In this document: positions 1 to 6,010 of the stretch, piece after piece | How positions within the stretch are numbered: the first letter of the stretch is position 1 | Layout of the letters: the number at the start of each line of letters is the position of its first letter | NCBI GenBank assembly: GCA_003486165.1 | Contig: DNGT01000299.1 | Span: forward strand, 3,538-9,547 | DNA: 6,010 bases | Direction of reading: 5' to 3' | DNA from: Desulfobacteraceae bacterium | GTDB lineage: Bacteria; Desulfobacterota; Desulfobacteria; Desulfobacterales; UBA11574 | Notes under the pieces: generated by a model | Databases searched by the model: none | What the model was told of the DNA's origin: nothing | Seen by the model: only the letters and a program-made list of their open reading frames with translations | Position numbers and translations under genes: made by a program

Positions 1-389
1 TGAAGGAGACCTTCAACTTCTTTTGAACCCTCCTTTTTCATTTTCTCAAGGATAGCATCGGATTTTTCCACAGGCATACATCCCAACAGGTCGGCAACAT
101 CATCTCTTGGCATGAGATCAAGAATCTCGACGATATCGTCCAAATTCATTCCATCCACGATACCCAAAAATGTGTCTTCGTCGAGATTGCTGAAAATCTC
201 GCCCTTTAAACTTACATCATTGATGAGCTTAAAGAGTCTGCGTTGGTTTTGAATTGACAAAAAATCGAACACCGAAGCCAAGTCCGCGGCATGGGTTTTT
301 TTTACAATCTTAAGAAGGTGGCTGGTGGCATCTCTTCTTAGCAGTCTTTTAATGCTTTCGACGAGTATTTTGTTGGATTCACTATGCAT
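1..389 (-). CDS. mgtE: Magnesium transporter MgtE, N-terminal part (runs off the left edge)
   Basis: The reading frame opens at an ATG at 389 and stays open for 129 codons to the window edge, so only the N-terminus is visible. An in-frame TGA sits two codons upstream (395-393), so this is the first possible ATG. The visible part is all helical and charged, with no membrane segment. It shows the repeated acidic helix pattern of the MgtE intracellular N domain, for example MNLDDIVEILDLMPRDDVADLL at about residues 81-102 (the quote is split here by its motif: MNLDDIVEIL then DLMPRDDVADLL). In the family, this domain and the following CBS domains sense cytosolic Mg2+ and gate a C-terminal transmembrane channel; both of those lie outside the window. 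The gene starts 36 bp after the SurA-type gene on the same strand, so it is probably the distal gene of that operon. No Shine-Dalgarno sequence is evident. It could instead be a different MgtE_N/CBS protein without the channel. Confidence 0.75.
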   Translation of the reverse strand, partial: MHSESNKILVESIKRLLRRDATSHLLKIVKKTHAADLASVFDFLSIQNQRRLFKLINDVSLKGEIFSNLDEDTFLGIVDGMNLDDIVEILDLMPRDDVADLLGCMPVEKSDAILEKMKKEGSKEVEGLL

Positions 390-425
390 ATGTCACAATA
401 CAATCGTGTTCACCGGTTTTAAGAA

Positions 426-1439
426 CTACTGGATGATTTTGATAACGGCCTGTTTTCGCAAATCTTCAATCCATGCCTGATATTTATTATCTATGTTTTC
501 ATTAAAGAGTATTCTTTCAATTTCGGGCGACATCTCCTCAAGCGTCTTTACTGGGGTACTCAATATCTCTTCTATAAAAAAAATTTGATATCCCTGATCT
601 GTATCGAGTACGGGTGTAAACTCGCCAGGCTTTATTTTTTCGATGGCCTTTTGAAGTTGCGGAGACAGGGTATCGAATTCGAACTCACCCAGATCTCCTC
701 CGTCTGAAGCTGCCGGAGATTCGGAATGCTTTGCCGCCAAGGCTTCAAAAGATTCTCCGGCCTTTAATTTTTCCAGGATCTCATCCATCTTCACTTTAGT
801 TTCAAGTTTCTTTTCTGAATCCGAAAACAGAGGAACTTTCATAATGATATTGCGAAGATGATATTTTTGTTTCCCGCCATACTCTTTGATATGTTTTTCA
901 TAATAGGCCTTAATGTCCTCTTTGGTAATCACGATTTTTGATTTGACCTTAAGATTGACAAGCCTTTCTCTGAGTATCTGGTCTTTAATCTTACGACGAT
1001 ACTCTTCCATGGTAAATCCGTCTTTTGCCAATGCCGCTCTTAGCTGTTCATCCGTGAGATAATTCGTCTCTTTGATCCGCTCGATGGTTTTATCGATCTG
1101 TTCTTCACTGATTTCAACCTTTGAGCGCTTTATCTCCTGATCTTCAATTTTCTGATTGACAAGGCGGTCAAGCATATCCTTTCTGACTTTAAAGAGCAGT
1201 TCTTGCTCTTTTTCCGGCAGGTATCCAAGGGATCGAATTTTTTCCATGTAAGGTTTAAGTGTGTTGTTGAGTTCGATAAGTGTAATGACTTCATCGTTAA
1301 CCACAGCGACAATACGATCAACAATTTCTGCACCCTTGGCGTCTATAACAAATGGATAACCAAACACACAAAAAAACAAAGTATATATTATGCAATATAT
1401 GGATTCGATTTTTATTTTTTTAAAGAACCTGCTTCTCAT
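426..1439 (-). CDS. surA: SurA-type periplasmic peptidyl-prolyl cis-trans isomerase / chaperone
   Basis: This 337-residue protein has a basic N-terminus (RSRFFKKIK), a hydrophobic stretch at about 13-32 and then the start of the mature chain, consistent with Sec export to the periplasm. The SurA N-terminal signature EIVDRIVAVVNDEVIT lies at about 38-53, and a helical chaperone region continues to about 190. A single parvulin (rotamase) domain follows at about 193-293, with the hallmarks YHLRNII, SDGGDLGEFEFDTLSP and DTDQGYQIFFIEE. A short C-terminal helix (residues 319-328, including YQAWIEDL) closes the SurA fold. E. coli SurA has two parvulin domains and is longer (about 430 residues); this one has one. 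In the family, SurA escorts unfolded outer-membrane proteins and isomerises Xaa-Pro bonds. The start is chosen because it gives a normal signal peptide, although no Shine-Dalgarno sequence precedes it. The gene follows the parvulin-less paralogue, separated by a palindromic mobile-element relic. The exact subfamily (SurA or PpiC/PrsA-like) is less certain than the fold. Confidence 0.88.
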   Translation of the reverse strand: MRSRFFKKIKIESIYCIIYTLFFCVFGYPFVIDAKGAEIVDRIVAVVNDEVITLIELNNTLKPYMEKIRSLGYLPEKEQELLFKVRKDMLDRLVNQKIEDQEIKRSKVEISEEQIDKTIERIKETNYLTDEQLRAALAKDGFTMEEYRRKIKDQILRERLVNLKVKSKIVITKEDIKAYYEKHIKEYGGKQKYHLRNIIMKVPLFSDSEKKLETKVKMDEILEKLKAGESFEALAAKHSESPAASDGGDLGEFEFDTLSPQLQKAIEKIKPGEFTPVLDTDQGYQIFFIEEILSTPVKTLEEMSPEIERILFNENIDNKYQAWIEDLRKQAVIKIIQ

Positions 1440-1481
1440 ATTAACAAATCATGAACTATTTTTATAAACCAGTGAAGCCTC

Positions 1482-1517
1482 CCCGTCCTAAAAGGCAGGG
1501 TTTCTGCCTTACGGCAG
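1482..1517 (-). repeat. Pair of small hairpins at the other end of the palindromic element
   Basis: The first hairpin pairs CCCGTCC (1482-1488) with GGCAGGG (1494-1500). Five of the seven pairs hold; the two central ones fail because the right arm reads CA where AC would be needed. The second hairpin is perfect: CTGCC (1504-1508) with GGCAG (1513-1517) around TTAC. A third, mutually exclusive pairing exists between AGGCAG (1493-1498) and CTGCCT (1504-1509). The shared CCCGTCC arm ties this end to the two-tier hairpin at 1558-1600. Confidence 0.65.
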
Positions 1518-1557
1518 TGCCTCACGCCCTGGTAAGGATTTTAGTTTGTTTAATATA

Positions 1558-1600
1558 GCTCCCCTTGACCCCGTCCCAAAGGACGGGACTTGCGGGGAGC
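1558..1600 (-). repeat. Two-tier inverted repeat (strong hairpin), one end of the palindromic element
   Basis: The outer arms GCTCCCC (1558-1564) and GGGGAGC (1594-1600) pair over 7 bp. The inner arms CCCGTCC (1570-1576) and GGACGGG (1581-1587) pair over 7 bp around a 4-base loop. The tiers are separated by internal loops of 5 and 6 bases. The stem ends 7 bases past the stop codon of the upstream lipoprotein gene. No run of T follows in the direction of transcription (TATATT only), so this is not a canonical intrinsic terminator. It may still act as a partial terminator, mRNA stabiliser or processing site in the operon transcript. Confidence 0.8.
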
Positions 1601-1607
1601 ATATCGG

Positions 1608-2288
1608 TCATTTTTCCAGTTCTTTTTTGTTTATTTCGACAACGTAATTGTTTTTAAGTTTTTCTATCCACGGAGCATACGTTTTTTCCATCTTCTCTTT
1701 ACGCAAAATTTTTTTGATGATGTTATTTATATCTTCTGGCACCTCTTTCACAACAGATGATGTGTCATCATCTTTGAAATGTTCTTCATAATATTTCGAT
1801 ATGTCATCATGCGTTATTTCGATATGATCTCCCAACTCTTTTGCAATCACCTTTTCCATAAGCAATCGTGTCTTTAATCCTTCTCTCCAAGACCGGTAAG
1901 GGATGGCATACTCAAGCAGTATCTCCTGAAATACATTGTCAGGATAATCCCGTTTTAATTCTTCAAGGGTTTTTTCAACTTCCGAGTCTTTAATCGTAAC
2001 ACCGAGTTCTTCAGCCCTTTGAAGGAGAATCATCTCTTCAGTCATTTGTTGAACAAGACGCAATCGGGCTTCCCGGATCACATCAGGTTGCTGTATGCTA
2101 TTGTGCGGATATGCATTCTTGGCGATTTCAAAAGCCTTGTTGAAATCAGCAACGGTTATTGTCCTGTTCCCGACCTTGATAAAATATTCATCTTTTTGTT
2201 TGTGTTCGACATCAGAGCACCCGACCAAAGTATAGCCAACCCACAGAAAACAGATGAAAGAAACAAATTTAATAGAATATCTTATCAT
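1608..2288 (-). CDS. SurA N-terminal-domain lipoprotein lacking the PPIase domain
   Basis: This 226-residue protein opens with a hydrophobic signal ending in the lipobox LVGC (residues 21-24). Cys24 would be lipidated and the mature protein membrane-anchored; Ser at +2 favours the outer membrane under the E. coli sorting rule. Residues about 35-170 follow the SurA/PrsA chaperone fold (FIKVGNRTITVADF, then MTEEMILLQRAEELGVTIKD, then ITHDDISKYYEEHF). Where the neighbouring SurA-type protein has its parvulin domain, this one has only a short linker (about 173-183) and then resumes the C-terminal helix (KTYAPWIEKLKNNYVVEI, compare KYQAWIEDLRKQAVIKII next door). Catalytic isomerase activity is therefore not expected; a chaperone or SurA-partner role is inferred. 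The ATG at 2288 is kept because it gives the signal peptide. The only Shine-Dalgarno-like AGGAG (2326-2330) is 37 bases upstream, too far to serve it. The frame is open back to the mfd stop codon, and the gap is 57 bp. Confidence 0.8.
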   Translation of the reverse strand: MIRYSIKFVSFICFLWVGYTLVGCSDVEHKQKDEYFIKVGNRTITVADFNKAFEIAKNAYPHNSIQQPDVIREARLRLVQQMTEEMILLQRAEELGVTIKDSEVEKTLEELKRDYPDNVFQEILLEYAIPYRSWREGLKTRLLMEKVIAKELGDHIEITHDDISKYYEEHFKDDDTSSVVKEVPEDINNIIKKILRKEKMEKTYAPWIEKLKNNYVVEINKKELEK

Positions 2289-2345
2289 CAGAAACCATAA
2301 AATTTCACATACAGACCCGATATAGCTCCTAAATCGTTTAAATTT

Positions 2346-5300
2346 TTAGCTATTAACACGTTGCATGATTTCTTTCAAGATGTTTTTAGTCTGAGATAAT
2401 AGAAAGGATGTATTCCCTTTTTTCAGTTTGACCTTCAAAATATGATCCGGTGTGATTCCAAACCTATCTTTTTCTGAAAGAACCATGTCTATAATTCCGG
2501 AAGGATTTTTCTGGTGTGCTTGTGAAAAAGAGAGTGAAAGCTGCCGTCCTTTAAGATCAACCCGGTTGACACCTGCCTTTATAGCCAATACCCTGAGCAT
2601 GATTTTTAAAAGAAGATGTTCAGTTTCAAGGTTCAAATCACCAAATCTATCCATCAGCTCCGCCTTAAAATCGGCAATCTCATTAAGTTCTGTCATTTTA
2701 GCAAGTCGACGATATGCACTAAGACGCTGATCAATATCAGTGATATAGGATTCGGGTATCGAAGCAGGCATATTAATATTGATCTCCGGTTCAAGACTTT
2801 CCCGAACCTTTTCCCCTTTCAGTTCCGCCATGGAATTTTCCATCAGTTTGAGAAACATGTCATAACCCACCGCGGCGATATGGCCGGATTGGGAAGCACC
2901 AAGAATCGTTCCCCCGCCTCTGATTTTTAAATCACTCATGGCAATTTGAAAGCCCGAGCCGAGATCACTATGTTCCATTAAAATCTTCAGGCGTTTTTGA
3001 GCATCTTTGCCCAACGTACTTTCCTTGGGTATAAAAAGATAGGCATAGGCCTGTTCATCCAAACGGCCGACACGACCGCGCAATTGATAAATCTGAGCAA
3101 GCCCGAATCTGTCTGCTCGATTGATCAGTATGGTGTTGGCGGAAGGAATATCAAGTCCTGACTCTATGATAGTGGTGCACACCAGCAAGTCTATCTCTTT
3201 ATTCATAAAACGCAGCATGACAACCTCCAATTCCTCCTCATCCAGACGCCCGTGCGCCACATCGAGTCTGACCTCGGGAACCAGTTCCTGCAGATGCCTT
3301 GCCATTTTCCCGATGCTATGGATATTATTATGAACAAAATAGATCTGTCCCTTTCTGCCGAGCTCCTTTTGTATGGCATCGGAAATGACGGCGTCATCAA
3401 ATTCAGAAATATAGGTGATAATAGACTTGCGATGCTCAGGTGGCGTTGAAATGATGCTGATATCCCGCACCCCCATCAGCGACATGTGAAGTGTTCGGGG
3501 TATCGGTGTGGCGGTTAAAGCAAGAACATCCACCGATCGCCTGATTTTTTTCAACTTTTCTTTATGTTTGACCCCAAAGCGCTGTTCTTCATCAAGGATT
3601 AAAAGTCCCAGATCCTTAAACACCACATCTTTCTGAATCAGACGATGTGTTCCAATGACAATATCTATCTTTCCGTTTTTAAGATCATTTATAATGTTGC
3701 GTTGTGCTTTTAAAGAACGAAACCTGCTCAAGCATGCAATATTAATCGGATACCTTTGGAAACGTTCTGAAAATGTCGTAAAATGCTGTTCAGCAAGTAC
3801 CGTCGTTGGTACAAGTACGGCAACCTGTTTACCATCATTCACCGCCATCAAAGAGGCGCGCAGAGCAACTTCTGTTTTTCCGTATCCAACATCACCACAT
3901 ACCAGCCGGTCCATTGAAATTTGCGCCTTCATATCATTGTACACGTCTTCGATGGCTGCGAGTTGGTCTTCTGTCTCTTCATAAGGAAAACCCATTTCAA
4001 AGTTTTTAAAATCAACGTCCAGTTCCCCGAAAGCATGTCCTTGGCTGACTTTACGTTCAGCATAGAGTTTTAAAAGTTCTCCGGCAATTTTTTCTGTCGA
4101 TCTTTTTACCCTTTCCTTAACCCGTTCCCACGATTTGCCACCCATCTTGTCGAGAACCGGTTCAATGCCGTCCATGCCCATGTATTTTTGAACCATACCC
4201 ATACGATCCACAGGCAAATAAAGCTTATCGTCATCTTTATAAACAATAAGGAGGAAATCATTGCTCGATCCGTTTAATGTCAATTCAACCAGACCCTCAT
4301 ATTGCCCTATCCCGTGATCGACGTGAACAACAAGATCTCCTTTTTTTAAATCTTCAAATGCAAAAAGTTGGGTTCGAATTTGTTGCTCTGGTTTTATCTT
4401 TGGCCGGCGCTTTAATCCGAATATTTCATCCTCTGTGATGATCGCCAAAGATTCAGCCGCCCACACAAATCCCGAGGAAACTCGACCCAGGCAGACGAAT
4501 GCTTGCCCTTTGCTTTGTTTAATATCAGCGAATCTTTCAATACCTTTGAGATGAATACCATATGGGACCAATAGAGACACCAGCCTCTTGGCCTGTGTTC
4601 GAGTATGGCAAACCATAAGTGTATCAAATTCAGACAGCCTTTGATGATTGATCCAGTTTGCCAGAGGAGAAAAAAGGTCTTTTTCCCGACGACGCTCAAG
4701 TTCCAGACTGATGTCCATATTATCTTTCACTGAATAATGAAATGGCTTTAAAGGCGGTCTGTCGGGCATGGTTTCCCTTGATACATGGAGCTTTTTCACT
4801 GAAAGCGTATTTGTCTGCTCAAATAACGCTTTAGCCTCCTGCCAGGTGAGATAAAGACGCTCAGGTTCAACACAAAGCCGTGATTCTTTTTGCGCAGCAT
4901 CAAAACTTTTTGATGCCTGGAGTAGCGTATGGTCTGCGATATTTTCCAGTTCACCAGGTTCATCCAAAATAAAAATTGTATCTTTCCGAACATAGTCGAA
5001 AAAAGAATCCAGATTAGGATAGATCAAGGGAATCAAACTTTCAATTCCAGGGAAAACACCATCTTTTCTGATTCGATGGATCAAGTCTCTTACTTTGGTT
5101 ACGGGGATATTCAAGTGCGATGCTTGCTTTCTTATTCGATTGATGACTTGAGTTAGGTGGGTTGATTTGAGAATTGTTTCCCTGGCTGGCAGAATGACGG
5201 CTTCCCGAATATTCTTGATCGTTCGTTGGGTGAATGCTGAAAAAAATCGAATTGACTCTACGGTATCACCAAAGAGTTCAATTCGGATCGGATCTGAATA

Positions 5301-5858
5301 GAGCGGCGAAAAAATGTCAAGAATGCCTCCTCTTATACTGAAATCTCCAGGCTCTTCAACCATCGATGATCGTTCATAACCACTTGATATAAGCTTGTTT
5401 ATCAACCGATCCCGATCGATACCTTCCTGCGCCATAATTAGTTCTGCATAGCCACAGAGTTCCTGTTTGGGTAAAATTCTCTGCATCAGCGCCGATATAG
5501 TCGTCACCACCATGGGCGGCACATCACCAACAATGAGCTGGTAAAGTGACCTTATCCGTTTGGCTGCTGTTTCGTTGTGATACGAGAGATATTTAAATGG
5601 TGTAATATTATACGGAGGGAAATAAATCAGGGGGGGACAGGGCCTTTCTGCAAAAAATTCAAGATCTTCTAAATATGTTTCCGCTTCTTTGGTTGAAGCG
5701 GTGATGACAACAACCGGTGTCCTGTGTTTCATATACAAGCGGTTCATAAAATAGGCTTTTTCTGAACCGGAGAGACCTGTGCAAATAACATCGTAATCCT
5801 TGTAAGGACTCGTATCAAAAAGATATTTTAGTGACATTTTTTCTTGATTTTGATTCAT
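2346..5858 (-). CDS. mfd: Transcription-repair coupling factor Mfd
   Basis: Mfd is a DNA translocase that pushes RNA polymerase off lesions and recruits UvrA for nucleotide-excision repair. The protein is about 1170 residues, close to E. coli Mfd (1148), and looks complete. Domains in order (numbered from a TTG at 5864): the UvrB-like module with GDFSIRGGILDIF at about 173-185; the polymerase-interacting domain beginning GDLVVHVDHGIGQYEGL at about 509; the helicase Walker A GDVGYGKT at 657-664 (Lys663); the DEEQ box at 758-761; TATPIPRTL (motif III); IIESGLDIPSANT near 900; QLRGRVGR (motif VI) at 927-934; and the C-terminal D7 domain with YITDIDQRLSAYRRLAKM. No key residue is missing. The start is ambiguous. 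ATG 5858 is preferred for its codon, but an AGAAG (5874-5878) lies 9 bases before the in-frame TTG 5864 and 15 before the ATG. It is the first gene of the minus-strand cluster. Confidence 0.97.
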   Translation of the reverse strand: MNQNQEKMSLKYLFDTSPYKDYDVICTGLSGSEKAYFMNRLYMKHRTPVVVITASTKEAETYLEDLEFFAERPCPPLIYFPPYNITPFKYLSYHNETAAKRIRSLYQLIVGDVPPMVVTTISALMQRILPKQELCGYAELIMAQEGIDRDRLINKLISSGYERSSMVEEPGDFSIRGGILDIFSPLYSDPIRIELFGDTVESIRFFSAFTQRTIKNIREAVILPARETILKSTHLTQVINRIRKQASHLNIPVTKVRDLIHRIRKDGVFPGIESLIPLIYPNLDSFFDYVRKDTIFILDEPGELENIADHTLLQASKSFDAAQKESRLCVEPERLYLTWQEAKALFEQTNTLSVKKLHVSRETMPDRPPLKPFHYSVKDNMDISLELERRREKDLFSPLANWINHQRLSEFDTLMVCHTRTQAKRLVSLLVPYGIHLKGIERFADIKQSKGQAFVCLGRVSSGFVWAAESLAIITEDEIFGLKRRPKIKPEQQIRTQLFAFEDLKKGDLVVHVDHGIGQYEGLVELTLNGSSNDFLLIVYKDDDKLYLPVDRMGMVQKYMGMDGIEPVLDKMGGKSWERVKERVKRSTEKIAGELLKLYAERKVSQGHAFGELDVDFKNFEMGFPYEETEDQLAAIEDVYNDMKAQISMDRLVCGDVGYGKTEVALRASLMAVNDGKQVAVLVPTTVLAEQHFTTFSERFQRYPINIACLSRFRSLKAQRNIINDLKNGKIDIVIGTHRLIQKDVVFKDLGLLILDEEQRFGVKHKEKLKKIRRSVDVLALTATPIPRTLHMSLMGVRDISIISTPPEHRKSIITYISEFDDAVISDAIQKELGRKGQIYFVHNNIHSIGKMARHLQELVPEVRLDVAHGRLDEEELEVVMLRFMNKEIDLLVCTTIIESGLDIPSANTILINRADRFGLAQIYQLRGRVGRLDEQAYAYLFIPKESTLGKDAQKRLKILMEHSDLGSGFQIAMSDLKIRGGGTILGASQSGHIAAVGYDMFLKLMENSMAELKGEKVRESLEPEININMPASIPESYITDIDQRLSAYRRLAKMTELNEIADFKAELMDRFGDLNLETEHLLLKIMLRVLAIKAGVNRVDLKGRQLSLSFSQAHQKNPSGIIDMVLSEKDRFGITPDHILKVKLKKGNTSFLLSQTKNILKEIMQRVNS

Positions 5859-5884
5859 AAACAAAGTAGTTATCTTCTAATTGC

Positions 5885-5960
5885 GCCGGCGTAGCTCACT
5901 CGGTAGAGCAGCTGATTCGTAATCAGCAGGCCGCGGGTTCGAGTCCCATCGTCGGCTCCA
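5885..5960 (+). tRNA. tRNA-Thr (anticodon CGT), CCA encoded
   Basis: A full cloverleaf can be drawn. The acceptor arms GCCGGCG (5885-5891) and CGTCGGC (5950-5956) pair with one G-T wobble. The D stem is GCTC/GAGC with a GG in its loop. The anticodon stem GCTGA/TCAGC encloses the loop TTCGTAA, with CGT at 5918-5920 reading the Thr codon ACG. The variable region is AGGCC, and the T loop TTCGAGT is canonical. The discriminator is T (5957), followed by a genomic CCA (5958-5960). The T stem is imperfect: G5933-T5949 is a wobble and C5934 faces A5948, so three of five pairs are Watson-Crick. The gene is transcribed away from mfd with a gap of about 26 bp, so its promoter must overlap the start of mfd. 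Confidence 0.96.
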
Positions 5961-5970
5961 GAATAAATGA

Positions 5971-6010
5971 GGATTTTTCGATATGGGATATTTTCCATAT
6001 CGGAAAATCC
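5971..6010 (+). terminator. Long hairpin downstream of the tRNA, possible terminator
   Basis: Arms at 5971-5986 (GGATTTTTCGATATGG) and 5995-6010 (CCATATCGGAAAATCC) form a 16-bp inverted repeat around an 8-base loop. The only imperfection is T5978 opposite G6003. In plus-strand RNA this is a G-U wobble, so the stem is unbroken; in minus-strand RNA it would be an A-C mismatch. That asymmetry and the position 10 bases after the tRNA CCA favour a role in the tRNA transcript, most simply termination or 3'-end formation. The stem is AT-rich, and any downstream T-run falls outside the window, so intrinsic termination is unproven. Confidence 0.5.

Larger units (their letters stand above)
1472..1600 (-). 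mobile_element. Non-autonomous IS200/IS605-like relic (MITE/PATE-type palindromic element)
   Basis: This GC-rich palindromic block contrasts with AT-rich sequence on both sides and fills most of the 168-bp gap between the two SurA-like genes. It has no coding content. Seen directly: a two-tier hairpin at 1558-1600, a second degenerate hairpin at 1482-1500 sharing the 8-mer CCCCGTCC with the first (1481-1488 and 1569-1576), and a small hairpin at 1504-1517. Read on the minus strand, it begins with a hairpin, passes through a short AT-rich stretch and ends with GGGCGTGAGGCAC, a CTGCC hairpin and a GGACGGGG...GGCTTCAC end. From memory, this resembles the terminal (right-end/omega-RNA-like) sequence of IS200/IS605-family tnpB elements. 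The inference is that left and right ends remain and the internal genes have been lost. The boundaries are estimates, because this family makes no target-site duplication. The alternative is a host repetitive extragenic palindrome or an attenuator. Confidence 0.55.

Noticed and set aside
1203..1454. An open frame of 83 codons on the plus strand opposite the 5' end of the surA-type gene.
   Set aside because: It is antisense to a well-supported signal peptide and SurA domain, has no family resemblance, and is best explained as a shadow frame.
1440..1607. A CRISPR-like or riboswitch reading of the repeated CCCGTCC/GGCAG motifs.
   Set aside because: Only two copies of each motif occur, spacing is irregular, and there are no spacers. 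No known riboswitch core is recognisable, and the palindromic mobile-element reading explains the structure better.
2289..2348. The lipoprotein frame is open back to the mfd TAA and lies in the same frame as mfd, hinting at a readthrough fusion.
   Set aside because: Nineteen stop-free codons in one of three frames is expected often by chance. The lipobox signal requires a free N-terminus, and no recoding signal is visible.
2019..4009. Several plus-strand open frames of 65-109 codons opposite the lipoprotein gene and mfd.
   Set aside because: All lie antisense to strongly conserved coding sequence, with low-complexity or Ser/Arg-rich composition typical of shadow frames.
5850..5876. A possible plus-strand promoter for the tRNA: TTGATT (5850-5855) and TATCTT (5871-5876).
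   Set aside because: The spacer is only 15 bp and the -10 matches four of six positions. It is plausible by location but too weak to annotate.
5876..5881. TCTAAT, a five-of-six match to a -10 box just before the tRNA.
   Set aside because: Transcription would start inside the tRNA (about 5888), leaving no 5' leader, so it cannot be the tRNA promoter.

Overview
The window reads as an ordinary chromosomal segment of a Gram-negative bacterium of moderate GC (a little over 40% by eye). SurA-type periplasmic foldases, one with a lipoprotein signal, imply an outer membrane. The overall style resembles Desulfobacterota (the former Deltaproteobacteria), but this is inferred from gene style and memory, not from a search.

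Layout. Four protein genes lie head to tail on the minus strand. In transcription order they are mfd (transcription-repair coupling factor, start near 5858), a SurA-like lipoprotein without a PPIase domain (2288 to 1608), a SurA-type parvulin peptidyl-prolyl isomerase (1439 to 426), and the first 129 codons of an MgtE-type magnesium transporter (389 leftwards off the window). The gaps are 57, 168 and 36 bases. A tRNA-Thr(CGT) gene is on the plus strand, divergent from mfd, with only about 26 bp between them. A long hairpin follows the tRNA and runs to the right edge.

The 168-bp gap between the two SurA-like genes holds a compact, GC-rich, palindromic sequence at 1472-1600. It has no coding content and looks like the two ends of an IS200/IS605-type transposon joined together: a MITE-like or PATE-like relic. 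It lies about 7 bases past the stop codon of the lipoprotein gene and is the clearest foreign element here.

How the genes fit together. Mfd acts in the cytoplasm, removing RNA polymerase stalled at DNA lesions and recruiting UvrA. The two SurA-like proteins would act in the periplasm on outer-membrane protein folding. They look like paralogues: one keeps the parvulin domain, and the other has lost it but keeps both flanking chaperone segments and is tethered by a lipid anchor. MgtE would be an inner-membrane Mg2+ channel. The grouping is probably co-transcription rather than one pathway. I found no CRISPR array, toxin-antitoxin pair, phage gene or defence system. The points that merit a second look are the IS-derived palindrome, the parvulin-less SurA paralogue and a mismatched T-stem in the tRNA.
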